From NCBI GenBank assembly GCA_003223645.1, contig QHVT01000006.1, positions 186,001 to 250,000 on the forward strand: a stretch of DNA of 64,000 nucleotides, written 5' to 3'. The stretch comes from Acidobacteriota bacterium (GTDB lineage: Bacteria > Acidobacteriota > Thermoanaerobaculia > Gp7-AA8). The notes under the pieces are model-generated. The model did not search any database, was not told the origin of the DNA, and worked only from the letters and a program-made list of their open reading frames with translations. This document shows, in pieces, positions 26,101 through 35,800 of this stretch; the stretch's first letter is position 1, and every line of letters starts with the position of its first letter. A program made the translations under genes and the position numbers.

Positions 26101-28170
26101 TTATCGAAGCGTCAGCTGCGGCGATTGTGTCGGAGGCTGCTGGAACATGTCCGTGAACTGCTTGAGCCCATCACAGGTTCCTTTGATGACCTCGACCAAT
26201 CTCGGACTCTGAGTACAGCCGTTGTACATCGCCGTCGTAAAGGCCGTCTGATTCCTCTGGTTGATGAGCGTGTCCTCGTTTTGAAGAAGAGTCAGGAGGT
26301 TCGGCCGGGTGATCGATACCTGCACACTCGCGGCATTCCATGCGGCATTGAATTCTTTCGAGCTCGTCGTAATGAAGCGAACCACCGCTTTGTCGCGCTG
26401 AAGCACGTATTGTTCTTTGGGGAAGCCGGGCCCTTCATCAGGAAACAGGAAGCCGAGGGAGGCTTGTGTCGTGTCGTTCGGCTCGAGCCAGATCGTCCAG
26501 GACGAGACCCATTTATCCGGCGGAAGATTGGCGATGAATCCCGCCGACGTCAGTCCGCCGGGAATCGGAGGATGCGGAAACGGCGTGCAGCCCGGGCCAC
26601 CCGCCGGCTGAAAACAGAGCTCCTCTGCCGACGTGATGTACCAATTTCTCCAGTTCGGGTTCGTCACCTGTGTCGCGAGCTGGCGGAAGGCATTCGCTTT
26701 GACTTGTCGCGCCGGCATGTCTTCGTGGTCGACGCGGATCAGAATCGTGGCCAGCTCGGCAGCCCACTGATACTGTTGCTGCGCTAGTGCGTGCTGCGCT
26801 TCCTGCAGCAATTTGTCTTTGCCGATCAGCGCGATATAGCCGGCAGCGGTTTCCACCGGAGGCGTGGGATTGAGCTCCACCGGATCGCCCGGAAACCAGC
26901 CGAGATAGCCGAAGTAGATTTCACGAACCCCCTGGCGCACCGACCCGTAAAATTCGCGCAGATAGTCCTGCGGATCCATGTTCGCGGCCGGCATTGCCGG
27001 CTGGAGGCTCATGAGATTCGTGATCAGATAGTCAGGGAGAATGACCTTGCTCACCAGCTCATCCGGTGTAAATCCCTGATCCATGTAACGAACGGTTTGG
27101 TCGTGCGTGAATTGAACGGCATCGCGGAAGTTGACGAGCAGCGTTTGCACGTTTTGCGCTCCGCAAAGGGGAACGCCGTGGCTCGGAACCATGCACCAGG
27201 AGTTGTAATTGCGGAGCGTATCGACGCTCTTGTACCACGTCGCCGGACTGCGATAAGAGGTTCCGCGCAGGCTGTACAGGTTCGGGAACGAAGGTCCCTG
27301 AATGACCTCCGCGGAAAACAACAGCCCTCCGTCGCCGGAACCGCCGTTTTTATTGTCCGGCACAAAGACCATCAGCTCGTCATTGGTCTCGCTGGGGACA
27401 TAAACCAGCTGCAGGGTCAGGCCCGCCACGTTGAATTCCATCTGCTGGTTGAACATGCGCGACGGCAATCGGAACATGGAGACGCCGCTATTGACCTGCG
27501 GGCCGATTCCGTCATTGATGCGGTTCGCGCCGTTGTTCGGGCCGAGATACGCTCCGTACATGTATGCGGAGCGCGGATTGATCGCCGCGCCGGACAGCGT
27601 CGCGGTCTGGGTCAGACCGTCGATGATGTTGGCCTGTCCCAGAATCTCGACACAATCGGGACGTGCAGTATAAGTTCCATCCTGGACCTTGGACGGGTCC
27701 TGCGGCGGACACGCGCTCTTTCCCGATGCGCGCACAAACGTGTCGACGCCGGAGATATGGTCGATATGGTTGTGCGTGTAAATAATGGCCTTGACCGGAA
27801 GTTTGCCGTCGGGAGTCGGAACGCGCTGCTTGAACAGGTCGGCGACCACCTGCGCGGAGGTCTCCTCGCCCAGCGTGTCCACAATGACGACGCCGGACGG
27901 CCCCACCAGCATCATGCTGTTGGCCAGCTCATAACCGACCGCGCTGTACACGTTGTACTTGAGCCCAGCCGGAAAACTGCCGCTGGATTTGGGATCATTC
28001 TTCAAGTCGTAGATCTTCACCGGGCAGAAGAAATTCGTGTGGCCGACTAAGAGAGGGTTCGCGGGAATGGTCGGCCGAGGAACGGGTGACGGGCACGTTC
28101 CTGTCTGCGCCCAGGCACTGGTTCCGATCAGGCAAACGAGGATCCACACAGAAAACTGTTGACGGGCCAT
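26101..28170 (-). CDS. Secreted alkylsulfatase-like metallo-beta-lactamase-fold hydrolase
   Basis: This is a 689-residue protein with a signal peptide (residues 1-21, ending AWAQ). The zinc motif THNHIDHISG (about residue 133) marks the SdsA1/BDS1 type III sulfatase family. Further family blocks are ANSMMLVGPSGVVIVDTLGE, SAEVIQGPSFPNLYSLRG and NSWCMVPSHGVPLCG. The C-terminal third resembles the SCP2-like domain of these enzymes. It would cleave primary alkyl sulfates to alcohol and sulfate in the periplasm. It is first in the minus-strand series with the GMC oxidoreductase, 23 bp apart. The 28174-28372 gap holds only a hairpin repeat. Confidence 0.9.
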   Translation of the reverse strand: MARQQFSVWILVCLIGTSAWAQTGTCPSPVPRPTIPANPLLVGHTNFFCPVKIYDLKNDPKSSGSFPAGLKYNVYSAVGYELANSMMLVGPSGVVIVDTLGEETSAQVVADLFKQRVPTPDGKLPVKAIIYTHNHIDHISGVDTFVRASGKSACPPQDPSKVQDGTYTARPDCVEILGQANIIDGLTQTATLSGAAINPRSAYMYGAYLGPNNGANRINDGIGPQVNSGVSMFRLPSRMFNQQMEFNVAGLTLQLVYVPSETNDELMVFVPDNKNGGSGDGGLLFSAEVIQGPSFPNLYSLRGTSYRSPATWYKSVDTLRNYNSWCMVPSHGVPLCGAQNVQTLLVNFRDAVQFTHDQTVRYMDQGFTPDELVSKVILPDYLITNLMSLQPAMPAANMDPQDYLREFYGSVRQGVREIYFGYLGWFPGDPVELNPTPPVETAAGYIALIGKDKLLQEAQHALAQQQYQWAAELATILIRVDHEDMPARQVKANAFRQLATQVTNPNWRNWYITSAEELCFQPAGGPGCTPFPHPPIPGGLTSAGFIANLPPDKWVSSWTIWLEPNDTTQASLGFLFPDEGPGFPKEQYVLQRDKAVVRFITTSSKEFNAAWNAASVQVSITRPNLLTLLQNEDTLINQRNQTAFTTAMYNGCTQSPRLVEVIKGTCDGLKQFTDMFQQPPTQSPQLTLR

Positions 28171-28279
28171 TTTGAGTCCTTTCGACCTTAGAGGCGTGGA
28201 TTGACCGAAGCGGGAAGTAATTCGATATTATCACGCGCGGATCCCGACACTCTCCCTACGCGGGAAGCGGAGTTCGCTG

Positions 28280-28337
28280 GTGTGGGGCGGGCTTTCTAGC
28301 CTGCCCCGGGGCGCAGGCTGGAAACCCTGCGCCACAC
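28280..28337. repeat. Family C hairpin
   Basis: The left arm gtgtggggcgggctttctag is mirrored by gcaggctggaaaccctgcgc and cacac. Copies lie at 30816-30874 (inside a gene), 45621-45685 and 61662-61730. It sits in the divergent region between the alkylsulfatase and antitoxin genes. Confidence 0.8.
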
Positions 28338-28372
28338 CTGCGCCTACACACGAAGATGTGTAAACTGAGGGC

Positions 28373-28573
28373 ATGCCGACGAACCTGGCAATCGACGACC
28401 GGCTGTTGGAAGAAGCGCGCCGCGTCGGTGGCCAACGCACGAAGAAAGCGACCGTCACCGACGCGCTCGCGGAATACATTCAGCGGCGGAAGCAGGCAAA
28501 GATCCTGAAGCTCTTCGGAACGATCGATTTTGATCCCAAGTACAGCTACAAGAAGCAGCGGCGTAAGAAATGA
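28373..28573 (+). CDS. VapB-like antitoxin
   Basis: The 66-residue protein has the ribbon-helix-helix-type N-terminus of VapB/DUF2191 antitoxins (MPTNLAIDDRLLEEARRVGG, then KKATVTDALAEYIQRRKQAK). The basic C-terminus (YSYKKQRRKK) would bind the toxin. Its stop overlaps the ATG of the broken vapC (taag...ATGA arrangement at 28570-28573). With the toxin broken, it is an orphan antitoxin that may still bind its operator or neutralise another VapC. Confidence 0.82.
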   Translation: MPTNLAIDDRLLEEARRVGGQRTKKATVTDALAEYIQRRKQAKILKLFGTIDFDPKYSYKKQRRKK

Positions 28574-28735
28574 AGGTGCTGGTCGATACGCCGATCTGGT
28601 CTCTGGCGTTCAGGGCTCGAATACCGACTTCCTGATTTGCGCCGTCGCATCACGCAACGATTTTCGATCTTCACGACCGACAAGGATTTCGCGCATTTCG
28701 CCAGGGTCCTGCCGATCGCGCCGCACGAGATGTGA
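28570..28735 (+). pseudogene. VapC (PIN-domain) toxin remnant
   Basis: ATG 28570 opens MKVLVDTPIWSLAFR, the PIN entry with its first acidic residue, then runs to a stop at about 28635. In a second frame follows NTDFLICAVASRNDF. In a third, FSIFTTDKDFAHFARVLPIA precedes PHEM and a stop at 28735. These pieces match the start and the end of a VapC. About 80 central residues are missing and the rest is frameshifted. Confidence 0.8.
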
Positions 28736-28759
28736 TCCGCTAAAGGAAGCTCTGCACAA

Positions 28760-29010
28760 TTGTCTCGTGTTATTCCGAGCCGCGAAGACGGCGAGGAATC
28801 CCCCGCCGAAGCACGACCAGCGCTCCGTCGGCGGGAGATCCTTCGCCGTCTTCGCAGCTCAGAGGCTGTGAAAAAATCTCCGTCATCCTGAGTCGGCGAA
28901 GCGCGACGAAGGATCTCAAAATACGAAGAGCCTGCAATTTAGAGATCCTTCGCCGTCTGCGCGGCTCAGGATGACGGGATTCTTTCACAGGCTCTCAGGA
29001 TGACAGTTGT
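28760..29010. repeat. Family D repeat cluster
   Basis: It contains agagatccttcgccgtctgc, ctcaggatgac and gtcatcctgagtcggcgaag modules like those at 22030-22258. It occupies the whole gap between the vapC remnant and the end of the diguanylate cyclase gene. No coding potential is seen. Confidence 0.75.
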
Positions 29011-29021
29011 GCAGAGTCTCC

Positions 29022-32000
29022 TCAAATCGCAATCTCCAGCGCCTGCGCTGACGACTCCACCACCACCATCCCCCGCCCCACCGCCGCGCTGGCATCGCTG
29101 CGGAATTGGTCGGCGGCGGCGGCGGGGTCGGTCTCGCCGCAGGCGACGGTGACCCACGCATCGCGGCCGCTGTGTTTCGCGGAGTAGAGCGCGATGTCGG
29201 CGATGTCGACGGCATGTTCGAAGGCGACGGCGCGACTCGCGGTGCGCGAGAAGGGCCACACCGTCGCGCCGATCGAGCAGGTGCGGCGGAGGATCGTGCC
29301 GTCGGGGATCGGGAACTCGTGCGCGGCGACATTCGCGCGCACTTTCTCGGCGAGCTCGGATGCGAGCGCGCGGTCGACGAAGCGGATCACGATCAGGAAT
29401 TCTTCGCCGCCCCAGCGCACGATCGTGTCGGACGCGCGCACGGTGCGCTGCAGCACGCGCGCGAGCTCGGCGAGCACGGCGTCGCCCGCGGCGTGGCCAT
29501 GTTTGTCGTTCACGCTCTTGAAGTGATCGAGGTCGACGAGCATCACGACGAGATCGCCTTCGCCACGCGCGGCCAGCTCGAGATCGGCACCGATCGTTTG
29601 CTCGAGATAGCGCCGATTGCGGAGACGCGTCAGCGGATCGGTGAGACTCGCCTCTTCGATGCGCTCGTACGCCGCGCTCAACTCGCTCGTCCGCTCCGCG
29701 ACCAGCACCTCCAGCTCCGCGGCGCGCGCGCGGATGCGACGCACGCGCAGCCGATACGCGCCGTACATCAGCGCGGCGATGGCGAGCGCGGCGAGCGCGC
29801 GGAACCAGAGCGTTTGATAGAACGCCGGCAGGACGGTGATCGGCAGCCGCAGCTCGCGCGCGTTCGTGGCGCCGACGAGCAGCGTGTACGTGCCGGGCGG
29901 CAGGCGGCTGTAGGTGATCGACCGCTGCGACTCGCCCGCCGTCGTCCAATCGGCATCGAGCCCTTCGAGCTTGTAGCGATACCGCCGTCGCGTCGAGGAC
30001 GTGTAGTCGAGCGCCGCGACGTCGAGCGTGAAACTGCGCTCCGCCGGCGTGAGCGTGAGCGCATGCAGCGCCGCCGCGCCGGCGCGCGCGTTTCCTTCGA
30101 TGCGCAATCCGGTCGCGACGATCGGAACCACCGCGGCAGTGTGCGTGATCTTCGACGGATCGACGATCAGCAGACCTTCCGGCGATCCGAACAGCAATCG
30201 GCCGTCGCGCATGCGCGCGCGGCTGGCGATGAAGAAGTTGCGGAACGCGACTCCGTCCGCCGACGCGAGCTCACGCGCCGTCCAGTTGCGCGGATCGACG
30301 CGCAATCGCGGACCGACCCACAGCATTCCGTCCGCGTCTTCGATCAACTCCTCTGCTGCGGACGGTGCGCGCGAAAGCTTCGTCGCGAGGTTGTCGAAGT
30401 GCGCGACGCGTCCGTTCCACTCCGCGAGTACCGCCGCGCCACCGGCGGTGCCGGCCCACAAGCGGCCGTCGCGCGCGATCATCAGATCGGGAACCCAGTT
30501 GTCCGGCAGCGCGCCGCGCACGCTCGGGTCGCGCGCGATGCGCACGATCGTCTCGCTCCTGCGATCGAACGAATAGAGGCCGTTGTCCGTGCCGACCCAC
30601 AGCGTGCCGTCGCGCGCGTCAACGATCGATTCGATCGCCGGCGACGACTTCGCCGCGCCCGGCCAGCTGCGATACATACGCGTCGTCATCGTCGCGGGAT
30701 CGATGCGCACCATTCCCTCGGCCGCGCCCGCCCACACCATTCCGTCGCTCGTGAACGCGATCGTGCGAATCGGTCCGCCCGGAAGCTTGTCGGCGCCGAT
30801 GCGCTCGAATCCCCCGTGTGGGGCAGGCTTTCCAGCCTGACTCCCGGGCGCAGGCTGGAAAGCCTGCGCTACACCCGGACGCAATCGATGCAGCATCGAG
30901 TTCAGCGTCGCGACCCAGATCGTGCCGTCGTCCGATTGCGCGAGACAGGTGATGCTGCCGTCGCTCAGCGCGTTCGGATCATTCGCGTTCGCGCGGAAGC
31001 CGTTGATGCGATGAAGATCGCGATCGAAGACGTCGATGCCGTTGCCGTTCGTGCCCGCCCAGATCGTGCCGTCGCGCATCTCCATCGCGCGCACGACGGC
31101 GCGATGCGTGAGCCTGTCCGCGCGATTCGGGCTGAAGCGCAGCGCGCGAAACGCACGCGTTCGCGGATCGTGGCGCACGATGCCGTCGCCCCACGTGCCG
31201 ACCCAGACGACGCCGCTGCGGTCTCGGAAGATCGCGCCGGTGCGGTTGTCGTGCAGCGCGTCTTCGAGCAACGGATCGGATTGCAGCCGATCGATGATTC
31301 CGAGCGACGCCTCGTCGACGACGTCAATCCCGCCGCCGAACGTCGCGATCCACATCTCCCCGGCCGCCCCTTCGGCGAATCCGTACACCCAGTAGTGACT
31401 GAGACCGTTCGGATCTTCCGGACGCGGAAGGAGCCGCGTCATCGCACCGCTTCTCGGATCCAGGACCGCCGCTCCATGTTCCTCGGTGCCGATCCAGATC
31501 CGACCGCGCGCGTCTTCGAACAACTTGATCACGTACTGCGCGTCGAACCCGAGGCGCGTGAAGTGATCGCCGTCGAGCCGCTGCAGTCCGTCGCGCGTGC
31601 CGACCCACAACCGTCCCTCGCGATCGGCGAGCAGTCCGCGCACGCGATCGTCGGCGAGGCTCTTCGGATCGTCCGCGTCGTGATTGAAATGCTCGATGCG
31701 TCCCGACTTCGGATCGAGTCGATCGAGTCCGGCCGTCGTCGCGATCCAGATGCTGCCGTCGCGCGTCTCGGCGAGTCCTTCGACGCGGTCGTACGCGAGC
31801 GTGCGCGGATCGCGCGGGTCGTGCTGATAGCGCGTGAACGTTTCGGTGCGCGGATCGTAGACCGACAAACCGCCGCTGAACGTGCCGATCCACAATCGTC
31901 CATCGGACGCGACGAGCAGCGCGCGGACATAGTTGCCCGCGATCGTCGACTGATCGCCGGCATTCGACCGGAACACACGGAACTCGAAGCCGTCGTAGCG

Positions 32001-32177
32001 AACGAGCCCGCCCTGCGTACCGAACCAGAGCAGCCCCTGGTGATCCTGCGCGATCGCGCTGCAGAGATGCGCCGGCACGTCCTGCGGAATCACCACGCGC
32101 TGAAACGAGATCAGCGCGACCCGATCGGCGCGTGCGCACAGCGCAAGCGCACACAACAGAACGGTGCGGCGGATCAT
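29022..32177 (-). CDS. Propeller-sensor diguanylate cyclase
   Basis: This is a 1051-residue protein; ATG 32177 is used (GTG 32183 is possible). A short signal sequence (MIRRTVLLCALALCARA) precedes about 700 residues of two-component-regulator propeller repeats (LLWFGTQGGLVRYDG; GRLWIGTFSGGLSVYDP) in the periplasm. A Y_Y_Y-like domain follows (RRYRYKLEGLDADWTTAGES). A transmembrane helix lies near residue 790. The GGDEF domain carries the active motif GGEEF (about 922) and an intact I-site, RASD, five residues before it, so product inhibition is expected. It makes cyclic di-GMP in response to an unknown periplasmic ligand. Residues about 434-454 are repeat-encoded. Confidence 0.93.
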   Translation of the reverse strand: MIRRTVLLCALALCARADRVALISFQRVVIPQDVPAHLCSAIAQDHQGLLWFGTQGGLVRYDGFEFRVFRSNAGDQSTIAGNYVRALLVASDGRLWIGTFSGGLSVYDPRTETFTRYQHDPRDPRTLAYDRVEGLAETRDGSIWIATTAGLDRLDPKSGRIEHFNHDADDPKSLADDRVRGLLADREGRLWVGTRDGLQRLDGDHFTRLGFDAQYVIKLFEDARGRIWIGTEEHGAAVLDPRSGAMTRLLPRPEDPNGLSHYWVYGFAEGAAGEMWIATFGGGIDVVDEASLGIIDRLQSDPLLEDALHDNRTGAIFRDRSGVVWVGTWGDGIVRHDPRTRAFRALRFSPNRADRLTHRAVVRAMEMRDGTIWAGTNGNGIDVFDRDLHRINGFRANANDPNALSDGSITCLAQSDDGTIWVATLNSMLHRLRPGVAQAFQPAPGSQAGKPAPHGGFERIGADKLPGGPIRTIAFTSDGMVWAGAAEGMVRIDPATMTTRMYRSWPGAAKSSPAIESIVDARDGTLWVGTDNGLYSFDRRSETIVRIARDPSVRGALPDNWVPDLMIARDGRLWAGTAGGAAVLAEWNGRVAHFDNLATKLSRAPSAAEELIEDADGMLWVGPRLRVDPRNWTARELASADGVAFRNFFIASRARMRDGRLLFGSPEGLLIVDPSKITHTAAVVPIVATGLRIEGNARAGAAALHALTLTPAERSFTLDVAALDYTSSTRRRYRYKLEGLDADWTTAGESQRSITYSRLPPGTYTLLVGATNARELRLPITVLPAFYQTLWFRALAALAIAALMYGAYRLRVRRIRARAAELEVLVAERTSELSAAYERIEEASLTDPLTRLRNRRYLEQTIGADLELAARGEGDLVVMLVDLDHFKSVNDKHGHAAGDAVLAELARVLQRTVRASDTIVRWGGEEFLIVIRFVDRALASELAEKVRANVAAHEFPIPDGTILRRTCSIGATVWPFSRTASRAVAFEHAVDIADIALYSAKHSGRDAWVTVACGETDPAAAADQFRSDASAAVGRGMVVVESSAQALEIAI
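30816..30874. repeat. Family C hairpin inside the diguanylate cyclase gene
   Basis: The sequence gtgtggggcaggctttccag, then a loop, then caggctggaaagcctgcgct, is a nearly perfect copy of the intergenic family C. It is read in frame as GVAQAFQPAPGSQAGKPAPH between propeller blades. Confidence 0.85.
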
Positions 32178-32246
32178 GGCCACGCATCGATTATGCGCCG
32201 ATCGCTAGGGCGCGGTGTGTAAAGTGATGTAAACCCATGGACGATT

Positions 32247-32333
32247 ACGCGGTCCGCGCGGTTACGCGGTTACGCGGCCGAGGCTACGCTGCGCAATCGC
32301 GCAACTGCGAGACTGCGCAACCGCAGCCTACGC
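32247..32333. repeat. Family A hairpin at the breakpoint of an ABC ATPase gene
   Basis: Iterated gcggttacgcggttacgcgg is mirrored by tgcgcaaccgcagcctacgc. The right edge directly abuts the surviving codons of the ATPase (ATG at 32334), in place of its N-terminal half. Confidence 0.75.
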
Positions 32334-32822
32334 ATGTGGGACGTGCGGAAGCGCGCGGTCAGCACGTTTTCCGGCGGGATGCGGCAGCGGTTCGGGATTG
32401 CGCAGGCGCTGTTGGGAAACCCGCGACTCGTGATCGTCGACGAGCCGACGGCGGGTCTCGATCCCGAAGAGCGGAATCGATTTCACAATCTGCTGAGCGA
32501 GATCGGAGAGAACGTCGTCGTGCTCTTGTCAACGCACATCGTCGACGACGTGAACGATCTCTGTCAGCGGATGGCGGTGCTCGCGAGCGGATGCGGGCTC
32601 GTCGAAGGAAGACCGGCGGAGCTGATCGCGTCGCTCGAAGGAAAGATCTGGCGCAAGACCGTGCCGAAGGGCAGCGTCGCGGAGTACAGCAACGTCATCT
32701 CCACGCATCTCTTCGGCGGCGAGACGCGGATTCACGTGAAGTCGGATGTGAGGCCGGATCCCGACTTCGAGCCAATCGCGCCCGAGCTCGAGGACGTCTA
32801 TTTCTCGGTGCTCGCTTGCTGA
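32334..32822 (+). pseudogene. ABC transporter ATPase, 5'-truncated (no Walker A)
   Basis: The 162-residue frame begins at the helical region just before the ABC signature (VSTFSGGMRQRFGIAQAL). It keeps Walker B (LVIVDEPTAGLDPEER) and the H loop (LLSTHIVDD). About 130 N-terminal residues with Walker A and the Q loop are gone. Immediately upstream lies a family A repeat, and no N-terminal half exists elsewhere in the window. The product cannot bind ATP normally. It overlaps the permease/peptidase start, as intact homologues do, so it is the remnant of that exporter's ATPase. Confidence 0.85.
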
Positions 32823-35800
32823 CGGACATCGTGCGCTTCGAGTGGCGCTATCACATGCGACAGATCTCGTTTGTCGCGGCGCTGTTGATTTACGCGACGC
32901 TCGGCTTCGCGCTGACGGCGACCGGCTTCGGCCCCGACAACATCAACATCAACTCCCCTTACACCATCGCCGAGTCCCTCGGGCTCCTCTCGCTCACCGC
33001 GATCTTCGCGATCGCGGTCTTCTGCGCGAGCGCGGTCGTGCGCGACCGCGAGTATCAGATGGAGGAGATCGTCTTCTCTACGCCGGTCGAAAAGTTTCCG
33101 CTCCTCTTCGGCCGCTTCGCCGGATCGTTTCTCGCCGCGTTCACCGCGTTCAGCGCGACGGTGATCGGGATGCTGATCGCGCTGGCGATGCCGTGGCAGG
33201 ACGCGACGCGCATCGGCGCGATCGCGCCGCTTCATTACATTTGGACGCTCGTCGTGCTCGTCCTTCCGGGCATGCTCTTCGCGGCCGCGCTGCTCTTCGG
33301 CGTCGCCGCGCTGACGCGCAGCATGATCGCCACCGTCGTCGGCGCCGTCGCGATCTACGTCTTCTACTTCATCGCCGCCGCGCTCACGAACTCGCCGCTG
33401 ATGGCATCGAGCGTCGCCGGCGCGGATACGGCCGCGGGCGCGTCGCTCTTCGATCCATTCGGACTCGCGGCGTTCTTCGAGCAGACGCGCTACTGGACGC
33501 CGGCCGTGCGCAACGTGCACGTCGTGTCGCTGACCGGAACGTTCCTGCTGAATCGCGTGGTTTGGATTGGTGCAGCTGCGCTGGTGTGGATGCTCGTGTA
33601 TCGCTTTTGGACTGCGGCAGCTACGCTGCCGCTTTCTTCTAAGTATGAAAAAGCGGCGGCGGAGCCGCCGCAGTCCAAAGGCGCTTACGCGCCTGTCCCG
33701 ACTTCGTTCAATGCTTTTCGCGCGCTTCGATCCACGCTCAAGCTCGAGCGTCGCTCATCGCTGCTGACCATCCCCTTCGCCCTCCTCACGCTCCTCTGGC
33801 TCGGCCTCGCCTTCATGGAGATCGTCTCCGATCTCAGCGGCGAGTACGGCACCGTCGCCTATCCGGTCACCGGATTCATCCTGACGACGATCCAGCAGCC
33901 GCTGACGCTCGTCGCGCTGATCCTCATCATCTGGTACAGCGCGGAGATCGTCTGGCGCGAGCGGATGATCGGGATCGCCGAAGTGATCGACGCGACGCCG
34001 GCGCCGCGCGCGCTGTTCGCGCTCGCGAAGTGGATCGCACTCGGCACGCTCATCGTCGTGCTCATCGCCGGCGGCACGCTCGCCGCGGCGGTCGTGCAAG
34101 TGATGCGCGGCTACACGCACTTCGAGCCGGACGTGATGCTCGCGTTCGCGTGCCTCGCGGCGGTGCCGCTCATCCTCCTCGCGGCAATCGCGATGTTGGT
34201 GCAGCGCATCAGCCCAAACAAATACGCCGGCATGCTCCTGGTGCTCCTCGTCGCGATCGGTCTTCGTCGCGTCTACACGCTTTCCGGAGTGTCGGTCGAC
34301 TACTCGTCGATGAACGGCTTCTTCATCAGCAGAAGCGTCTCGACGCTCGACTGGCGAGCCGAATACGAGAAGACCTATCGCCCGCTGCCGCAGCCGCGCG
34401 TCATCGGCGTGACCGCGAACGTGTCGCTGTACCCGCGCGAGCGCCGCTATCGCATCACCGGCGCGTATCAACTCGCCAACGAGACCAAAGCGCCAATCGA
34501 CAAAGTGCTCGTGGCCGTCGGCCGCGACGCGCGCGTTGCATCGATGTCATTCTCCGGCGCGACGCTGATCAACGACGACCACCGCTTCGCGATGCACACG
34601 TATCGCCTCGATCACCCGCTGCAACCCGGCCAGCGCGCGGAGCTCCGCTTCGATCTCACCTGCGATCATCCCGACGATCCGACGATCGTCCCCAATGGCA
34701 CCTTTCTCCTCGATCGCCGCGTCTTCCCCACTCTCGGCTATCGCCGCGGCTACGAAATCCGCGACGCCGCGCAGCGGAAGAAGCGCGGACTCGCGCCGAT
34801 CGCCGAGCGTCCTGACGAAGACGCCGTCGCCGACGAATGGATCGCCTTCGACATGACGATCTCCACCGACGCCGATCAGATCGCGCTGACGTCCGGCGAT
34901 CTCGTGAAGCAGTGGATTGTGGTTGCGCAGTTACGCGGTCCCTCGGTCTCGCGGCAAAACCGCCGAGCAACCGCGAGACCGCGCGACTGCGCAACCTCGG
35001 CGAACGACCGCCGCTACTTTCACTATGTGGCGACCGCTGCCCTCAGCGGTCGCGGTGCCGCGGAGGGCAGCGGCACCCACAAAGCATTGCACTCCGTCTT
35101 CGCGATCGTCTCCGCGAAATACGCGGTCGCGAAGGCGAACGGCGTCGAGCTGTACTACGCGCATCCCGTCAACGCCGCGCGCATCCTCGGCGCGGCCATC
35201 GAGTCGAAGCGCCTCTTCGAACAAGCCTTCGGCGCCTATCCGCTGCGCGTGTTGCGCCTCGCCGAAGTGCCGGCGTATCTGCGCGCCGGCGGCTTCGCGA
35301 CGCACGGCCTCATCGTCCTCCCGGAGAACCGCACGTTCCTCATCGACGCGCGCGACCCGAGGCGCATCGATCTCGTGACGCGGCGCGTCGCGCATGAAGT
35401 GGCGCATCAATGGTGGGGACATCGCGTCGCGCCCCCCGACGCGCCCGGCGCCAGCGCGATCGTCGAGTCACTCGCGAAATACTGCGAGCTGCTCGTGCTC
35501 GAGAAAAAGTACGGGCGCGACGTCGTGCGGCAATCGCTCGCGTACGAGCTCGATCTCTACCTCGCCGGCCGTGTGGCGCCTGGCCCACTTCCTTCGTCAT
35601 CCGAAGTCCCGCTGTCGCGCTGCGCCGACGAACCGTATCTCTACTATCGCAAGGGCTCGATCGTCATGTACGCGCTCCGCGATCTCCTCGGCGAAACCAC
35701 GTTCCATCGCGCGCTGCGCAACTTCGCGAACGAACAAGGCGGAGCCGGACATCAGCCGCACTTCGCCGATCTCGTGCGTCACATCCAGGCGGTCGCGCCG

